Below, piece by piece: positions 1-8,167 of a stretch of 64,000 bases of DNA (positions are counted from its first letter, which is position 1; every line of letters begins with the position of its first letter). Both the position numbers and the translations under genes were made by a program. The notes below the pieces were generated by a model. That model saw nothing but the letters and a program-made list of their open reading frames with translations. It was not told the origin of the DNA and did no database searches. Source of the DNA: JACCZX01 sp963807155 (lineage in GTDB: Bacteria; Pseudomonadota; Gammaproteobacteria; Burkholderiales; Burkholderiaceae_F); the NCBI GenBank assembly GCA_963807155.1, contig CAWEAZ010000019.1:1-64000 (forward strand), in the 5' to 3' direction.

Positions 1-518
1 GCTGGCCGGTGGTCAACGGCAAGGAAACTCTGTGGCGTTATCGCGAAGGCTCGGACCCGTACGTCAAGAAGGGGACCGGCTTCCAGTTCTATGGCAACGC
101 CGATGGCAAGGCGGTGATCTGGGCGTTGCCATACGAGCCGCCACCCGAAGTGCCGGATGCGGAGTATCCGTTCTGGCTATCCACGGGCCGCGTGCTCGAA
201 CACTGGCACTCCGGATCGATGACGCGGCGTGTGCCCGAGCTTTACAAGTCTTTCCCGAATGCAGTCGTCTACATGCACCCCGAGGATGCGAAGAAGCTGG
301 AGGTGCGTCGCGGCAGCGAAGTAAAGGTCGTGTCACGCCGCGGCGAGATGGTGACGCGCGTTGAGACGCGCGGACGCAATCTGCCGCCGCGCGGTCTGGT
401 ATTCGTGCCCTGGTTCGACGCGAGCCAGCTGATCAACAAGGTCACGCTCGATACCACGGACCCCATTTCGTTTCAGACCGACTTCAAGAAGTGCGCCTGC
501 AAGATCGTCAGGGTGTAG
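1..518 (+). CDS. napA: Periplasmic nitrate reductase catalytic subunit, C-terminal part
   Basis: This is the last ~170 codons of NapA, the Mo-bisMGD and 4Fe-4S enzyme that reduces nitrate to nitrite in the periplasm. The reading frame is already open at the left edge (codons from base 3), so the N-terminus, Tat signal and FeS site lie outside the window. The conserved run GRVLEHWHSGSMTRR (about bases 186-230) and the C-terminal molybdopterin-dinucleotide-binding domain ending in CACKIVRV are typical of NapA. It stops at 516-518, eight bases before napB, so the order napA-napB-napC forms one operon. The family assignment is very safe; whether it sits in a napEDABC or napFDAGHBC operon cannot be seen here. 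Confidence 0.96.
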   Translation, partial: WPVVNGKETLWRYREGSDPYVKKGTGFQFYGNADGKAVIWALPYEPPPEVPDAEYPFWLSTGRVLEHWHSGSMTRRVPELYKSFPNAVVYMHPEDAKKLEVRRGSEVKVVSRRGEMVTRVETRGRNLPPRGLVFVPWFDASQLINKVTLDTTDPISFQTDFKKCACKIVRV

Positions 519-526
519 GAGGCCGC

Positions 527-1027
527 ATGCGCACACGCTTGTCAGTCTCAGCCGCGCTAATACTCGTCGTAGTCGGAGCGCTCGCGCGCGACATACGCGC
601 GGCACAGCGACACATACCGATGGGATGCGCGGCCCGACGCGCGATCGCCGATGAGCCAAAGCCGCCTCCACTAGGCAATCCCGAAAACAAAGACGTCCGC
701 CGCGAGCGCTCGTATTCGATGCAGCCGCCGACGATTCCGCACAAGATCGACAACTACCAGGTCGACAAGAACGTCAACGCGTGTCTGACGTGTCATAGCC
801 GCGGGCGCGCGCCACTGACGCAAGCGGTTGCCGTCAGCGTCAGCCACTACATGGATCGCGACGGCAATTTCCTCGCCGAGATCTCGCCGCGCCGCTATTT
901 CTGCGAGCAGTGCCATGTCGCGCAGGTTGACGCCAGGCCGCTCGTCGAAAATCGATTTGAAGACGTGGACCAGATCATCAAGCGCACTGCCAGCAAGGGA
1001 GCGCAGCCATCGGTGAAGAAGAAATAG
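527..1027 (+). CDS. napB: Diheme cytochrome c subunit NapB of periplasmic nitrate reductase
   Basis: NapB is the small electron-transfer subunit that passes electrons from NapC to NapA in the periplasm. The 166-residue product starts with a signal peptide and carries two c-type heme motifs, CLTCH at residues 86-90 and CEQCH at 126-130. The flanking PPTIPHK and SHYMDRDG segments supply histidines (72 and 107) at the positions expected for distal heme ligands. I chose the ATG at 527 because AGGAGG lies just upstream and the signal peptide begins directly after it; the frame is open further upstream but would overlap napA. It is one base from napC. Confidence 0.95.
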   Translation: MRTRLSVSAALILVVVGALARDIRAAQRHIPMGCAARRAIADEPKPPPLGNPENKDVRRERSYSMQPPTIPHKIDNYQVDKNVNACLTCHSRGRAPLTQAVAVSVSHYMDRDGNFLAEISPRRYFCEQCHVAQVDARPLVENRFEDVDQIIKRTASKGAQPSVKKK

Positions 1028-1028
1028 A

Positions 1029-1716
1029 ATGACGAAGCTGCGCGGGATCGCTCGGCGCTACTGGGCCATCATCAACCAGCCCAGCTCCCATTTCAGTCTG
1101 GGCTTTCTGGTCGTCAGCTCGTTCATCGCCGGCATCGTGTTTTGGGGCGGCTTTAACACTGCGATGGAGCTCACCAACACCGAGGCTTTCTGCACGGGCT
1201 GCCACGAGATGAACGAGAACCCCTACGCTGAACTGCAGCGAACGATTCACTACACCAATCGCAGCGGCGTGCGCGCGATATGCCCTGATTGTCACGTACC
1301 GCATAACTGGACGCACAAGATCGCGCGCAAGATGCAGGCGTCGAAGGAAGTTTGGGGAACAGATCTTCGGCACGATCGACACGCGCGAGAAGTTTCTCGA
1401 CATGCGGCTCGAGCTCGCGCAGCACGAGTGGGCGCGGATGAAGGCCAACGATTCGCTCGAGTGCCGCAACTGCCACGGCTACGACTACATGGACTTCACG
1501 CGCCAGAGTCCGCGCGCAGCGTTCATGCACTCGACATATCTGGCGAACAACGAGAAGACGTGTATCGATTGCCATAAGGGCATCGCACACCGATTGCCGG
1601 AAGTGACGACCACTACCGACGGTCGCTGGCGGCACGATGCGCTTACTCCTCCCGTGGCGGGTCGTGGCGATGCGTCCGGTGCGCCCGAATCCACAAGTGT
1701 CGCTGCCACTCGGTGA
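1029..1716 (+). CDS. napC: Tetraheme quinol dehydrogenase NapC (reading frame broken once)
   Basis: NapC is the membrane-anchored NapC/NirT cytochrome that oxidises quinol and feeds electrons to NapB. One N-terminal membrane segment (residues ~23-42) precedes heme motifs CTGCH (55-59) and CPDCH (85-89) in the first frame. Motifs CRNCH and CIDCH continue in the next frame. The break is at about base 1360: removing one base in GGAACAGATC restores GKIFGTIDTREKF, which matches NapC proteins, and gives 228 residues. The corrected gene has all four heme sites, so I read this as a one-base sequence error, though a real loss-of-function mutation cannot be excluded. The C-terminal ~30 residues look unlike typical NapC and overlap a repeat (1672-1716). 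Confidence 0.88.
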
Positions 1717-1717
1717 A
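1672..1717. repeat. Copy 1 of a ~45-bp imperfect direct repeat (other copy 2797-2842)
   Basis: About 37 of 45 aligned bases match the segment at 2797-2842, in the same orientation, including a shared run ATCCACA and a shared run GCTGCCACTCGGTGA. The second copy encodes the C-terminal tail of the TRIC-family protein on the minus strand (TEWQ..VWI). The first copy, just downstream of ppk2, translates on the minus strand to TEWQ..LWI in a non-genic position. This looks like a scrap of a duplicated TRIC gene end, or of a conserved C-terminal tail carried by another lost gene. Confidence 0.5.
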
Positions 1718-1722
1718 AGGGT

Positions 1723-2608
1723 TCAAAATCGCTCGGGCACGTACTTGAACGTAAGGTCGGCGGTCTTGGAGCGGCCGATCTTGCGCTTGGGAAGCTTGAC
1801 CTTCGCTGCCCGGAACGTCCTTGTAGCCAATTTGCTTCAGCAGGTGGCTGATCACGTTCAAGCGCACGCGCCTCTTGTCCTCCGAGCGTGCAACGAACCA
1901 CGGCGCTTTTCCAGTATCGGTGGCAGCGAACATGTCATCGCGCGCCTTCGTGTAGTCGTCCCAGCGATCATAGGATTTCACGTCCATCGGCGAGAGCTTC
2001 CACGTCTTGCGGCCGTCACCGATCCGGTCTGCGAGTCGCCGTGTCTGCTCCTCGGGGCTCACCTCCAGCCAGTACTTGAGCAGGATGATTCCCGAACTGA
2101 TCATCAGTTGCTCGAACAGCGGCGCCACTCTCAGAAAACCTTGCACGTCCTCCTCGGTGCAGAAACCCATCACGCGTTCAACGCCTGCACGGTTGTACCA
2201 ACTGCGGTCGAAGATGACGACTTCGCCCGCCGCTGGAAAATGCGGCACATAGCGCTGCAAGTACATCTGGGATTTCTCGCGCTCTGTAGGCGCCGAGAGC
2301 GCAACCACGCGAAACACGCGCGGGCTCACGCGCTCCGTGATCGCCTTGATCGTGCCGCCCTTGCCGGCACCGTCGCGCCCCTCGAACACGATGCAGACCT
2401 TGAGCCCTTTTGCGACCACCCATTGCTGCAGTTTGACCAGCTCGACGTGCAGCTTCTTGAGCTCGCGCTCGTAGTCCTTGCCGGACAGCTCCATTGCATG
2501 CGTCGAAGCGCCGCCTTTTTCTTGCGCTGTTGAAACGGCGCCACCGCTGCGCTTCTTCGCCTTGCGCCCGGTCTGACTCTTCGCCTTTTTCGCGCTTTTA
2601 CTGACCAT
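1723..2608 (-). CDS. ppk2: Polyphosphate kinase 2 (PPK2 family), frame broken near C-terminus
   Basis: PPK2 enzymes transfer phosphate between polyphosphate and nucleotides. The protein has the Walker A motif GRDGAGKGGTIKA, the FDRSWYNRAGVE Walker B region and the lid and RWDDYTKAR segments, and is of the short single-domain type (~294 residues after correction). The ATG at 2608 follows a strong GGAGGAGG site; an earlier in-frame start at 2674 lacks one. At 1809-1811 one extra base in a run of three shifts the frame. Without it the tail reads VKLPKRKIGRSK and ends in VPERF, as PPK2 proteins do, stopping at 1723. The N-terminal 40 residues are Lys/Ser-rich. It converges on napC with six bases between stops. 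Confidence 0.93.
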
Positions 2609-2764
2609 CGTCCTCCTCCATCGATGCAATTGGTTCGGATCGTTGCCCGCCACGCGAACCGGTCCGCGGCACATCGTAGCCTCTCAGCTTCGGCAGATGC
2701 GAGATATGGCGGCACCCTGACACGCCGTTACTGCACGATCAGAGCCAGCGAGTGAGACCCCGCT

Positions 2765-3457
2765 TTATTCCTTCGGCGTCGAGTCCGGCGGGCGAGGCGT
2801 CCGTCGCCCAGGAATCCACACGTATTGCTGCCACTCGGTGACGGCGAACGTTTGCCAGTTGAAGCGGATCGCGAGCAGCCGCAGCAGCAGCGTAGTGCCG
2901 ATGGAAGCGAAGGCGGCTTGCTGCACCGGCACGCCATAGTGGCGCAGCAATGCGATAAACAATACGCAGCCCCCGAGGGCCGCGAGCACATAAAACTGGC
3001 CCGGCTTGAATAGCAGCGGCTCTTCTCGAACCAGGACATCGCGCAGCAACCCACCCCCGACCGCATTGGTCATTCCAATGACGACTGCCCCGACTGGCGC
3101 ATACCCCGCCACCAACGCCTTATCTGCCCCGACGACTGCATATACCGCCAGCGCGATCGCGTCGATGTAGGCCAGCAACCGTTCAAAGCGCAGCGCAGCG
3201 CGGTAAAGCAACACACCTATCACGACCGCGGCAAGCACCGCGAACAGATACAGTGGGTTTTGCATCACCGCCGGCGGCTGCGACAGAAAGACGCTGTCGC
3301 GCAGCAACCCGCCGCCGACACCACTGACGAAAGCCAGTGTGAACGCGCCGATCACATCGTAGCCACGCCGGCTTGCGGCCCAGACCCCGGTCATTGCCAT
3401 CAGAAACGTGGCAGCGAGGTCGAACTCAATGGGCAGCAGAAACGATGTGGGTGCCAT
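2765..3457 (-). CDS. Trimeric intracellular cation channel (TRIC/UPF0126) family membrane protein
   Basis: A 230-residue protein with about seven hydrophobic segments. The GVGGGLLRD and AVGGGLLRD motifs appear once in each half, the signature of the internally duplicated UPF0126 domain. The family includes YicG-like proteins described as glycine transporters and bacterial TRIC-type cation channels; the substrate here is not evident. The C-terminal ~25 residues (TEWQQYVWIPGRRTPRPP) are a polar tail outside the usual domain and match a DNA scrap near ppk2. It starts at 3457, about 30 bases downstream of the FUSC gene, so the two may be co-transcribed. Confidence 0.9.
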   Translation of the reverse strand: MAPTSFLLPIEFDLAATFLMAMTGVWAASRRGYDVIGAFTLAFVSGVGGGLLRDSVFLSQPPAVMQNPLYLFAVLAAVVIGVLLYRAALRFERLLAYIDAIALAVYAVVGADKALVAGYAPVGAVVIGMTNAVGGGLLRDVLVREEPLLFKPGQFYVLAALGGCVLFIALLRHYGVPVQQAAFASIGTTLLLRLLAIRFNWQTFAVTEWQQYVWIPGRRTPRPPDSTPKE

Positions 3458-3489
3458 GCCTTGCGATGACGTTATCGATCAAACCTGAT

Positions 3490-4506
3490 TCAACGCGCCG
3501 CTTCGCGGCTGTCACTGTCACGCATAGCCACTAGCGCGGTGCGAATCTGCTGCAATTCGCTGAGCAGGCCAGCGAGCAATGTGCGTGCGCCGGCATCGAG
3601 ATCCGGGTGTGCCGCCTCGCGCATTGCGGCGTCATGTCGGGCGATGAAGTCGTCCGCGAGCGGTTCGCTGCTTGTTACATCCTGGGCGTGTGCGGCAAGT
3701 GGCGCGATCGCATGCCGTACCGATTGCAGGCACTCAGCCCGCGCTCCGGCTTGTACCAGCTCGTCAAGCTTGAGACTCGCTCCCAAGGTGTCGATCGCAG
3801 CGCGCACCGCAAGCACGGTCCGCTCTGTTAGCAGGTCGGCGTTTCGATCAAGCTGCCGTGCCCGTTGCGCGTTGGTTCTCGCCGTCCTGATCTCCGCCAC
3901 CGCATCGAGCACCTGCAGCTGCAACGGCCGTAGCGCGTCGGACGACGCGCCGCCGGCCAGCGCGTCGAGCGCGGCCGTCGTTGCGCTCAGCGCGCGGTCG
4001 ATTGCGGCTGCTACTTCATCCTGCGCACGAATCGGCCATACGAAGCGGCTGACCGCAATGCCAATCAGGACGCCCATCAGCGTGTTCAGCACTCGCCACA
4101 CACTGTAGTGCGTGGCGTCGGCCTCATGCGTAAACAAGATAACGAGCGTCATTGGGATACCGACTCGCATCGCCGCAACGCCCCAGCCCAGCCCGACGGA
4201 CAGCCATGCCATTACCCCCACCGCAATGCCGAGCGACCAGATCGTCTTGCCGAGCACGATGGCAAAGGCCGCTCCGACCAGGGCGCCGGCCACGGTTCCG
4301 CGAACGCGGTTAAGCGAAGTCTTGAGGTCTTCGCCGACGCTGCCACCGACCACCAGTGCAGCACCCATGGCACTAAACAACGCGTAGTCGTTGCGTCCGC
4401 CGAATGTGAGCGCGTACGCCACGACGGCCGCGAGCGCTACCTTGGCGCAGTGGCGTAGCTGGGTCCCTTTCGGTGTGCGCCATTTCGGCATGGCAGATGA
4501 CAACAT
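3490..4506 (-). CDS. FUSC / aromatic acid exporter family membrane protein
   Basis: The first ~165 residues hold five to six membrane segments with the family pattern VAYALTFGGRNDYALFSAMGAA, shortened here to describe an N-terminal aromatic-acid-exporter domain. The remaining ~170 residues are a soluble, helix-rich cytoplasmic part with many Ala and Leu heptads. Such proteins are thought to export aromatic acids or related compounds. At 338 residues it matches the short single-half forms. The start could be the ATG at 4506 or the one at 4491 (MPKWRTPKG), which fits homologous N-termini better. It lies upstream of the TRIC gene on the same strand. Confidence 0.82.
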   Translation of the reverse strand: MLSSAMPKWRTPKGTQLRHCAKVALAAVVAYALTFGGRNDYALFSAMGAALVVGGSVGEDLKTSLNRVRGTVAGALVGAAFAIVLGKTIWSLGIAVGVMAWLSVGLGWGVAAMRVGIPMTLVILFTHEADATHYSVWRVLNTLMGVLIGIAVSRFVWPIRAQDEVAAAIDRALSATTAALDALAGGASSDALRPLQLQVLDAVAEIRTARTNAQRARQLDRNADLLTERTVLAVRAAIDTLGASLKLDELVQAGARAECLQSVRHAIAPLAAHAQDVTSSEPLADDFIARHDAAMREAAHPDLDAGARTLLAGLLSELQQIRTALVAMRDSDSREAAR

Positions 4507-4870
4507 CAGACGGGCCGATACAAGCAGCGCTCTAGTCTTAGAGACGCCCCGAGGTCTCGACGTTGAACGTGTTTCCTAAGGTCAGTCACGCTTATGTTTT
4601 CAGGCGCCCGTCTCAGGACTCGCCCAGCCCCATTTTGCAACAAGCTTGATGTCAAGACACCCGATGCCCGCCTCGGCTACCGCATGCGGGCCATCGTCGA
4701 TATAAGGCATCAAAGGCCAGCAACAATTCCGCCGAATGCCTAACTTGTCGAGAAGCGAGAAGACAGGCGCGAGCGAAAACCGCTAGCTTGCTATCCACAG
4801 CGGGGCCCGTGGCGCAGACCTGGCTCAATCGGTTCGCCCGGCACGCTCCCGCATAACTAGGAGGGGATGC
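4507..4870. other. Intergenic region between divergent FUSC and lipoprotein genes
   Basis: This 364-base stretch separates two divergently transcribed genes and must hold both promoters. I see no convincing ORF, no clear hairpin terminator and no strong sigma70 match. Its last bases (ACTAGGAGGGG, ending at 4866) are the ribosome binding site of the next gene. Confidence 0.5.
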
Positions 4871-5209
4871 ATGCTACGGACGCTTTGCATCATCGTGCTT
4901 CTCAGCGCGGTCGGACTGTCAGGCTGCGTCGTTTACGAGCCCGTTCCGGTGGCTTCGCCTTCCAAGTTCGATCGCTCTTGGAACGCGGCGCTTGGCGCTG
5001 TTCAGGATGCCGGAGTCCAAATAACGTCAGCCGAGCCTTCGACCGGAGTTATTCGTGGCACCAAGGATGGAATCGATGTGAATACGCTCGTCGTACGCCA
5101 GGCGGATGGCGGCGTACGCGTTCAGTTCGACACCAAAGGCCCGACACAGAACGATCCAGGCCTTTCCAATCGCTTCTCGCAAGCATACGAGCGGCGCATG
5201 GGTCGCTGA
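4871..5209 (+). CDS. Small putative lipoprotein of unknown function
   Basis: The 112-residue product has a short hydrophobic leader ending in LSGC, a good lipobox, so the mature protein should be lipid-anchored at Cys 18 and face the periplasm. The rest (KFDRSWNAALGAVQDAGV, then a VIRGTKDG turn) resembles small BON/DUF4410-like outer-membrane lipoproteins in style, but I do not recognise the family with certainty. The ATG at 4871 is chosen over one at 4867 because AGGAGGGG lies six bases upstream and the signal sequence begins there. It lies ~110 bases before the Rieske-fold gene on the same strand. Confidence 0.75.
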   Translation: MLRTLCIIVLLSAVGLSGCVVYEPVPVASPSKFDRSWNAALGAVQDAGVQITSAEPSTGVIRGTKDGIDVNTLVVRQADGGVRVQFDTKGPTQNDPGLSNRFSQAYERRMGR

Positions 5210-5333
5210 AATGTGAAAGGGCAGTGATAAGAGCCGCAAGGTATTAGGTTGCACAGGGTTCGGGCGTGAGTTTCTGCTTTTTAGTCGTAGGACTTGGAGC
5301 AGGTAAAAGCGAAATGACACCGTGCTGGCGCTG

Positions 5334-5669
5334 ATGACCCAGTCCACTTTCATCGAGGTGGGACCGCAAGGTCGACCTGACCATGGGAAAGCGACAGTAG
5401 TCTCTGTCGACGGAGTTAAGGTCGCGCTCTTCAATCTGGATGGCCGAATTTACGCCCTCAGTGATTTTTGCGTTCGTTGCGGAGCGTCGCTTGCATTGGG
5501 CGTGGTGACCGGCACTCATGTGAGCTGCCGCGAGTGCAGTTGGTGTTACGACATCATCAGCGGTCGATTGATTGAACTGCCTGCGCTGGGGACCGACCGA
5601 TTTGAAGTGAAAATCAATGATGGCCACGTGTTGGTGTCGACGGAACCCAGTGCGAGCCTCTCGCGCTGA
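5334..5669 (+). CDS. Rieske-fold protein with a Cys4 (CxxC...CxxC) metal site
   Basis: The 111-residue protein has the length and pattern of a soluble Rieske ferredoxin: beta-rich N-terminus, ALFNLDGRIYALSDFC, a spacer, then CSWCYDIISG. In Rieske proteins the ligands are CxH and CxxH. Here they are CVRC at residues 46-49 and CREC at 65-68, with Arg at the place of the first His and Cys at the place of the second. Four cysteines in two CxxC knuckles could hold one iron (rubredoxin-like), a zinc or an altered cluster. A fifth Cys is at 71. A GTG at 5322 is an alternative start; neither start has a clear ribosome site. No oxygenase partner lies nearby. Confidence 0.72.
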   Translation: MTQSTFIEVGPQGRPDHGKATVVSVDGVKVALFNLDGRIYALSDFCVRCGASLALGVVTGTHVSCRECSWCYDIISGRLIELPALGTDRFEVKINDGHVLVSTEPSASLSR

Positions 5670-5707
5670 ATGCGTGACCGAAAGTTGCGATCTCGTGCAT
5701 CGAAGCA

Positions 5708-5808
5708 CTACGCCATGATGTTGACGCCGCCGTCGACATAGACGGTCGAGCCGGACAACCGCCGCACGTACGGTGTCCATCGCAATGCCTCGTTGACTAA
5801 AAAAAGAT
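5708..5808 (-). pseudogene. C-terminal scrap of a FabI-like enoyl-ACP reductase / SDR gene
   Basis: On the minus strand, a frame ending in a stop at 5708-5710 reads AGLKDLFLVNEALRW, then TPYVRRLSGSTVYVDGGV, then NIMA. This matches the end of FabI-type short-chain reductases (G-I/L-KD, P-x-RR, TGE-x-x-YVDGG-x-x-IM). The segment that normally lies between the P-x-RR motif and the YVDGG motif (about 20 residues) is missing, and there is no upstream gene body. It is a gene remnant, not a functional gene. Confidence 0.6.
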
Positions 5809-5855
5809 CCTTGAGGCCGGCACCGAACAAAGTATGTCGTGTGCCGGCCTCAAGG
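5799..5855 (-). terminator. Perfect 15-bp inverted repeat with T-tract, terminator-like on minus strand
   Basis: The arm CCTTGAGGCCGGCAC (5809-5823) is followed after 17 bases by its exact reverse complement (5841-5855). On the minus strand the stem is followed by ATCTTTTTTTAG, the layout of a rho-independent terminator. No gene ends just upstream of it on that strand, and its T-tract runs into the FabI-like scrap. It may be a stray terminator or the end of a lost element. Confidence 0.55.
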
Positions 5856-6288
5856 AACGCACGACACGACCTTCAGGGGAACAGGTTGAGCATAGGCAGC
5901 ACGTGAGGGAGGCACGCGGTCGCTCGCCGCTTGCGGCGGTGCTTATGCTCATCCTTCGCTCGAGCGTATGCCCAAATGGTGCGCGCACAGGCGTACGGAG
6001 GTCTTCACATTTCGCGACATGCATGCCGTGCGCTGATTGCTGACATAGACGCTGCCAAGCAACGTCACGGGCGTGCTGGTGAAGCGCACGTTTTCGCGCA
6101 CGCTCGACGTCCTGCTGCGACCGTAGCCGGAGACGCGCAACGTCTTCGTCGTGGGACGATCAACGAGCTGTCTTGTTTTAGCGAGACTCGGAGAGATACG
6201 GCAGCAACCGTCGCGGTGGCCTAGCCGGCCGGCTAGCGCTTATGTTGGATACCTAGCTGTCTATGCCGACCGTTTCAGCGCCGCACGT
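5856..6288. other. Stretch without a recognisable gene
   Basis: About 430 bases between the inverted repeat and the next minus-strand gene. Short frames exist on both strands, but none has a ribosome site plus a protein-like composition. Together with the FabI-like scrap next to it, this looks like a degraded or rearranged region. Confidence 0.5.
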
Positions 6289-6510
6289 TTAATTCGTCGG
6301 TTGATGCGACTGATATGAGCGACCGTCCAGACGCCGCACGCGGTTCTTTTCGTGGCACAGATAGCGCGAACCCATCGCCTGCTTGAGCTCTGCGGCGCGC
6401 CGGGCCAGCCACTCTAGTCGCTCCGCGGTCGGTTTGACTCTGATGATCTCGACGTGCGATGGCGTCACCCAATCTTTGACTTGCGCTCCTGTTTTTGATT
6501 TGGAAACCAC
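6289..6510 (-). CDS. Small hypothetical protein (73 aa)
   Basis: The frame starts with GTG at 6510, six bases after a clear GGAGGA site, and encodes a basic, helix-prone polypeptide (PTAERLEWLARRAAELKQAMG). The composition is normal for a cytoplasmic protein, while the alternative minus-strand frame (6275-6523) is mostly shadow. I do not recognise a family. It follows the SYLF gene on the same strand with an 80-base gap, so it could be the second gene of a short transcript. Confidence 0.55.
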   Translation of the reverse strand: MVSKSKTGAQVKDWVTPSHVEIIRVKPTAERLEWLARRAAELKQAMGSRYLCHEKNRVRRLDGRSYQSHQPTN

Positions 6511-6590
6511 GCTGGTCCTCCATAACGGTGATGAGCAGACCTTGGAAGCGGGAACCGATTCGTTTAAACGGATCGGTGCCCGCGAGACGC

Positions 6591-7169
6591 CTACTTCGGA
6601 CTGATCTTCGTGATCTTGTTGCCTTGCAGACCGAGCCCGGCCATTAAGCCCTTCTGACTGAAGATGAACGCGTAGATGTCGTCCTTCGCCGATGTGGTCG
6701 TCGTGGATTTGGCCTTGCCTTCGTCCATCACGACGATGCTAGGACCAACGCCCACCTCGAAGCCTTCGGTCTTGTCGAGCTGTTTCAGCGCGGCGTCGTT
6801 CATGAAGAACATTGCGTAGCCATACTGCTGCGCACCGGCCTGCAGGCCGGACGACACACCCGTTGTGTTGTAGTAGGCGACCGTCTTGCCGCCCTTGATC
6901 AGCGCACCGTCACCATATTGGCCGCCAATGCCCAGCCCGGCCTTCGTGATTTTCGGGAAGACGAGCACAGCCTGCGCCTTCGCGCCGATCGTCTTGGCCG
7001 CTGGAACTTTTGCGTACAGGGCGTTCAACGCGGTCTGCGCATCGCGGCTGATGGCCGCAGTATCCGCTGCGGAAGCAGCGGCCGGCGCCATCGACAGCGT
7101 GATGGCCGCAGCCACGGCCCAAAGCGTACGTGCCACGTTTTCAAATCGCGCATCAGATTGGTTTGTCAC
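6591..7169 (-). CDS. SYLF (Ysc84-type) domain secreted protein
   Basis: A 192-residue protein with an N-terminal signal peptide (cleavage likely after ASAAD) and a SYLF domain from about residue 55 to the end. The domain shows VLVFPKITKAGLGIGGQYG, a YYNTTGVSSGLQAGAQ stretch and EVGVGPSIVVMDEG. SYLF domains bind phosphoinositides in eukaryotes; in bacteria these are periplasmic or envelope proteins of unclear role. The start is GTG at 7169 behind AGGAGAG. A second, more distant SYLF protein lies at 15727-16293. Confidence 0.88.
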   Translation of the reverse strand: MTNQSDARFENVARTLWAVAAAITLSMAPAAASAADTAAISRDAQTALNALYAKVPAAKTIGAKAQAVLVFPKITKAGLGIGGQYGDGALIKGGKTVAYYNTTGVSSGLQAGAQQYGYAMFFMNDAALKQLDKTEGFEVGVGPSIVVMDEGKAKSTTTTSAKDDIYAFIFSQKGLMAGLGLQGNKITKISPK

Positions 7170-7263
7170 TTTTCTCTCCTAATTGACACATGTCCGAAGC
7201 ACGCGTCCCGATCGCAGTTGCATGGGTAGCCACGCTCCGCGGCCTGGGCAGCAGCTGGAGCGA

Positions 7264-8052
7264 TTAGCTCTTCTTGCGCATGACGACAAATGCAACGACT
7301 GCAAGTGCGATCAGTATCGCGACCCAAAGAAGCCAGGAGTTCGACTCCTGCGGTGGTGCCGGCGCGGCGCTAGGCGCAGCAGGTGCAGGTGTGTTCGAAG
7401 CAACGGTCGTGGGGGCGGCGGCGGGCGTCGCTGCAGGGGCAGCAGGCGTCGCTGCGGGGGCAGCGGGAGCCGCCGCCGGAGCCGCCTTGGCCGGAGCAGG
7501 CTCCATCTTGGCTTCCGCAACCTTCACTTCGACTTCCCTATCGACCGTCGGCGCATCGCGCGTGATGATTGACGCGCTGAGCTGATCGCCCGGAGTCAGC
7601 TGGCTTATCCGGACTACACGCCCGTCTTTGATCATCTCGATGCCACGTTTGTCCAACTCAGACTGGGTGAAGCGGCGTCGCACACCATCGCTACCTCGAA
7701 CCACCATCGACGTTTCGGTCGCGCTTACTACCGTCGCTTCGCGAACGTCGGTGACGGTGACAGGGTTGATCGTGGTCTTCGTCGTCACAGTCGCCTGGCC
7801 CTTCATTCCTGGCTTCAGCTCCTTCGCGGCCATCGGCTTACCGTTAACCATGAAACGAAAGTCGTCGGGCACGATGTATACGTTTGTCCCTCTCTCGTCG
7901 CGGACGACCAGGTTGTTGCCATCAACCGCGAGCACTTCGAAGTTGCGTACATCAACGGCCGTCTTTGTCTGTGCGAGCAGTGCTCCGGTTGTGAAAATCC
8001 CCAAACCGAACGCCACCAAGACTGCCGACAGCCAAGTTGTTCTCGTTCTCAT
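7264..8052 (-). CDS. Envelope protein with Ala/Pro linker and C-terminal membrane anchor
   Basis: The 262-residue product has a signal peptide (to about residue 28), then a beta-rich folded region of about 140 residues. That region has two similar halves, each with a V-V-R-D/G-S/E turn (NNLVVRDERG and TSMVVRGSDG). A low-complexity Ala/Pro/Thr linker (about 185-235) follows, then a hydrophobic segment (SWLLWVAILIALAVVAFVV) and a positive RKKS end. This predicts a periplasmic domain tethered to the inner membrane by its C-terminus. AGGAGGG lies before the ATG at 8052. I do not recognise a named family. Confidence 0.72.
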   Translation of the reverse strand: MRTRTTWLSAVLVAFGLGIFTTGALLAQTKTAVDVRNFEVLAVDGNNLVVRDERGTNVYIVPDDFRFMVNGKPMAAKELKPGMKGQATVTTKTTINPVTVTDVREATVVSATETSMVVRGSDGVRRRFTQSELDKRGIEMIKDGRVVRISQLTPGDQLSASIITRDAPTVDREVEVKVAEAKMEPAPAKAAPAAAPAAPAATPAAPAATPAAAPTTVASNTPAPAAPSAAPAPPQESNSWLLWVAILIALAVVAFVVMRKKS

Positions 8053-8125
8053 CGTTGTCCCTCCTGTGGGAAACCTTGCTATTGAATGCCGTGCCTCTCG
8101 CCTCTGATTCGAGACTTTCTTTTTA

Positions 8126-8141
8126 GACCACGGTCGTGGTC
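8126..8141. promoter_or_regulatory. GACCAC-GGTC-GTGGTC hairpin upstream of the envelope gene
   Basis: A six-base perfect stem with a four-base loop lies 74 bases upstream of the minus-strand gene starting at 8052 and just past the end of the AraC gene. It lacks a T-tract in the minus direction, so it is a weak terminator candidate and could equally be an operator. Confidence 0.3.
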
Positions 8142-8167
8142 AGCCTAGCAGCGACGTTTAGTGACAG

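Noticed and set aside
1637..2533. Long + strand frame of 298 codons opposite ppk2
   Set aside because: It mirrors the strongly coding ppk2 gene, has Arg/His-rich shadow composition and no ribosome site.
7333..7349. T-arm-like hairpin CAGGAGT-TCG-ACTCCTG that resembles part of a tRNA
   Set aside because: No acceptor, D or anticodon arms fit around it, and it lies inside a coding region where it encodes QESNS just before the membrane anchor.
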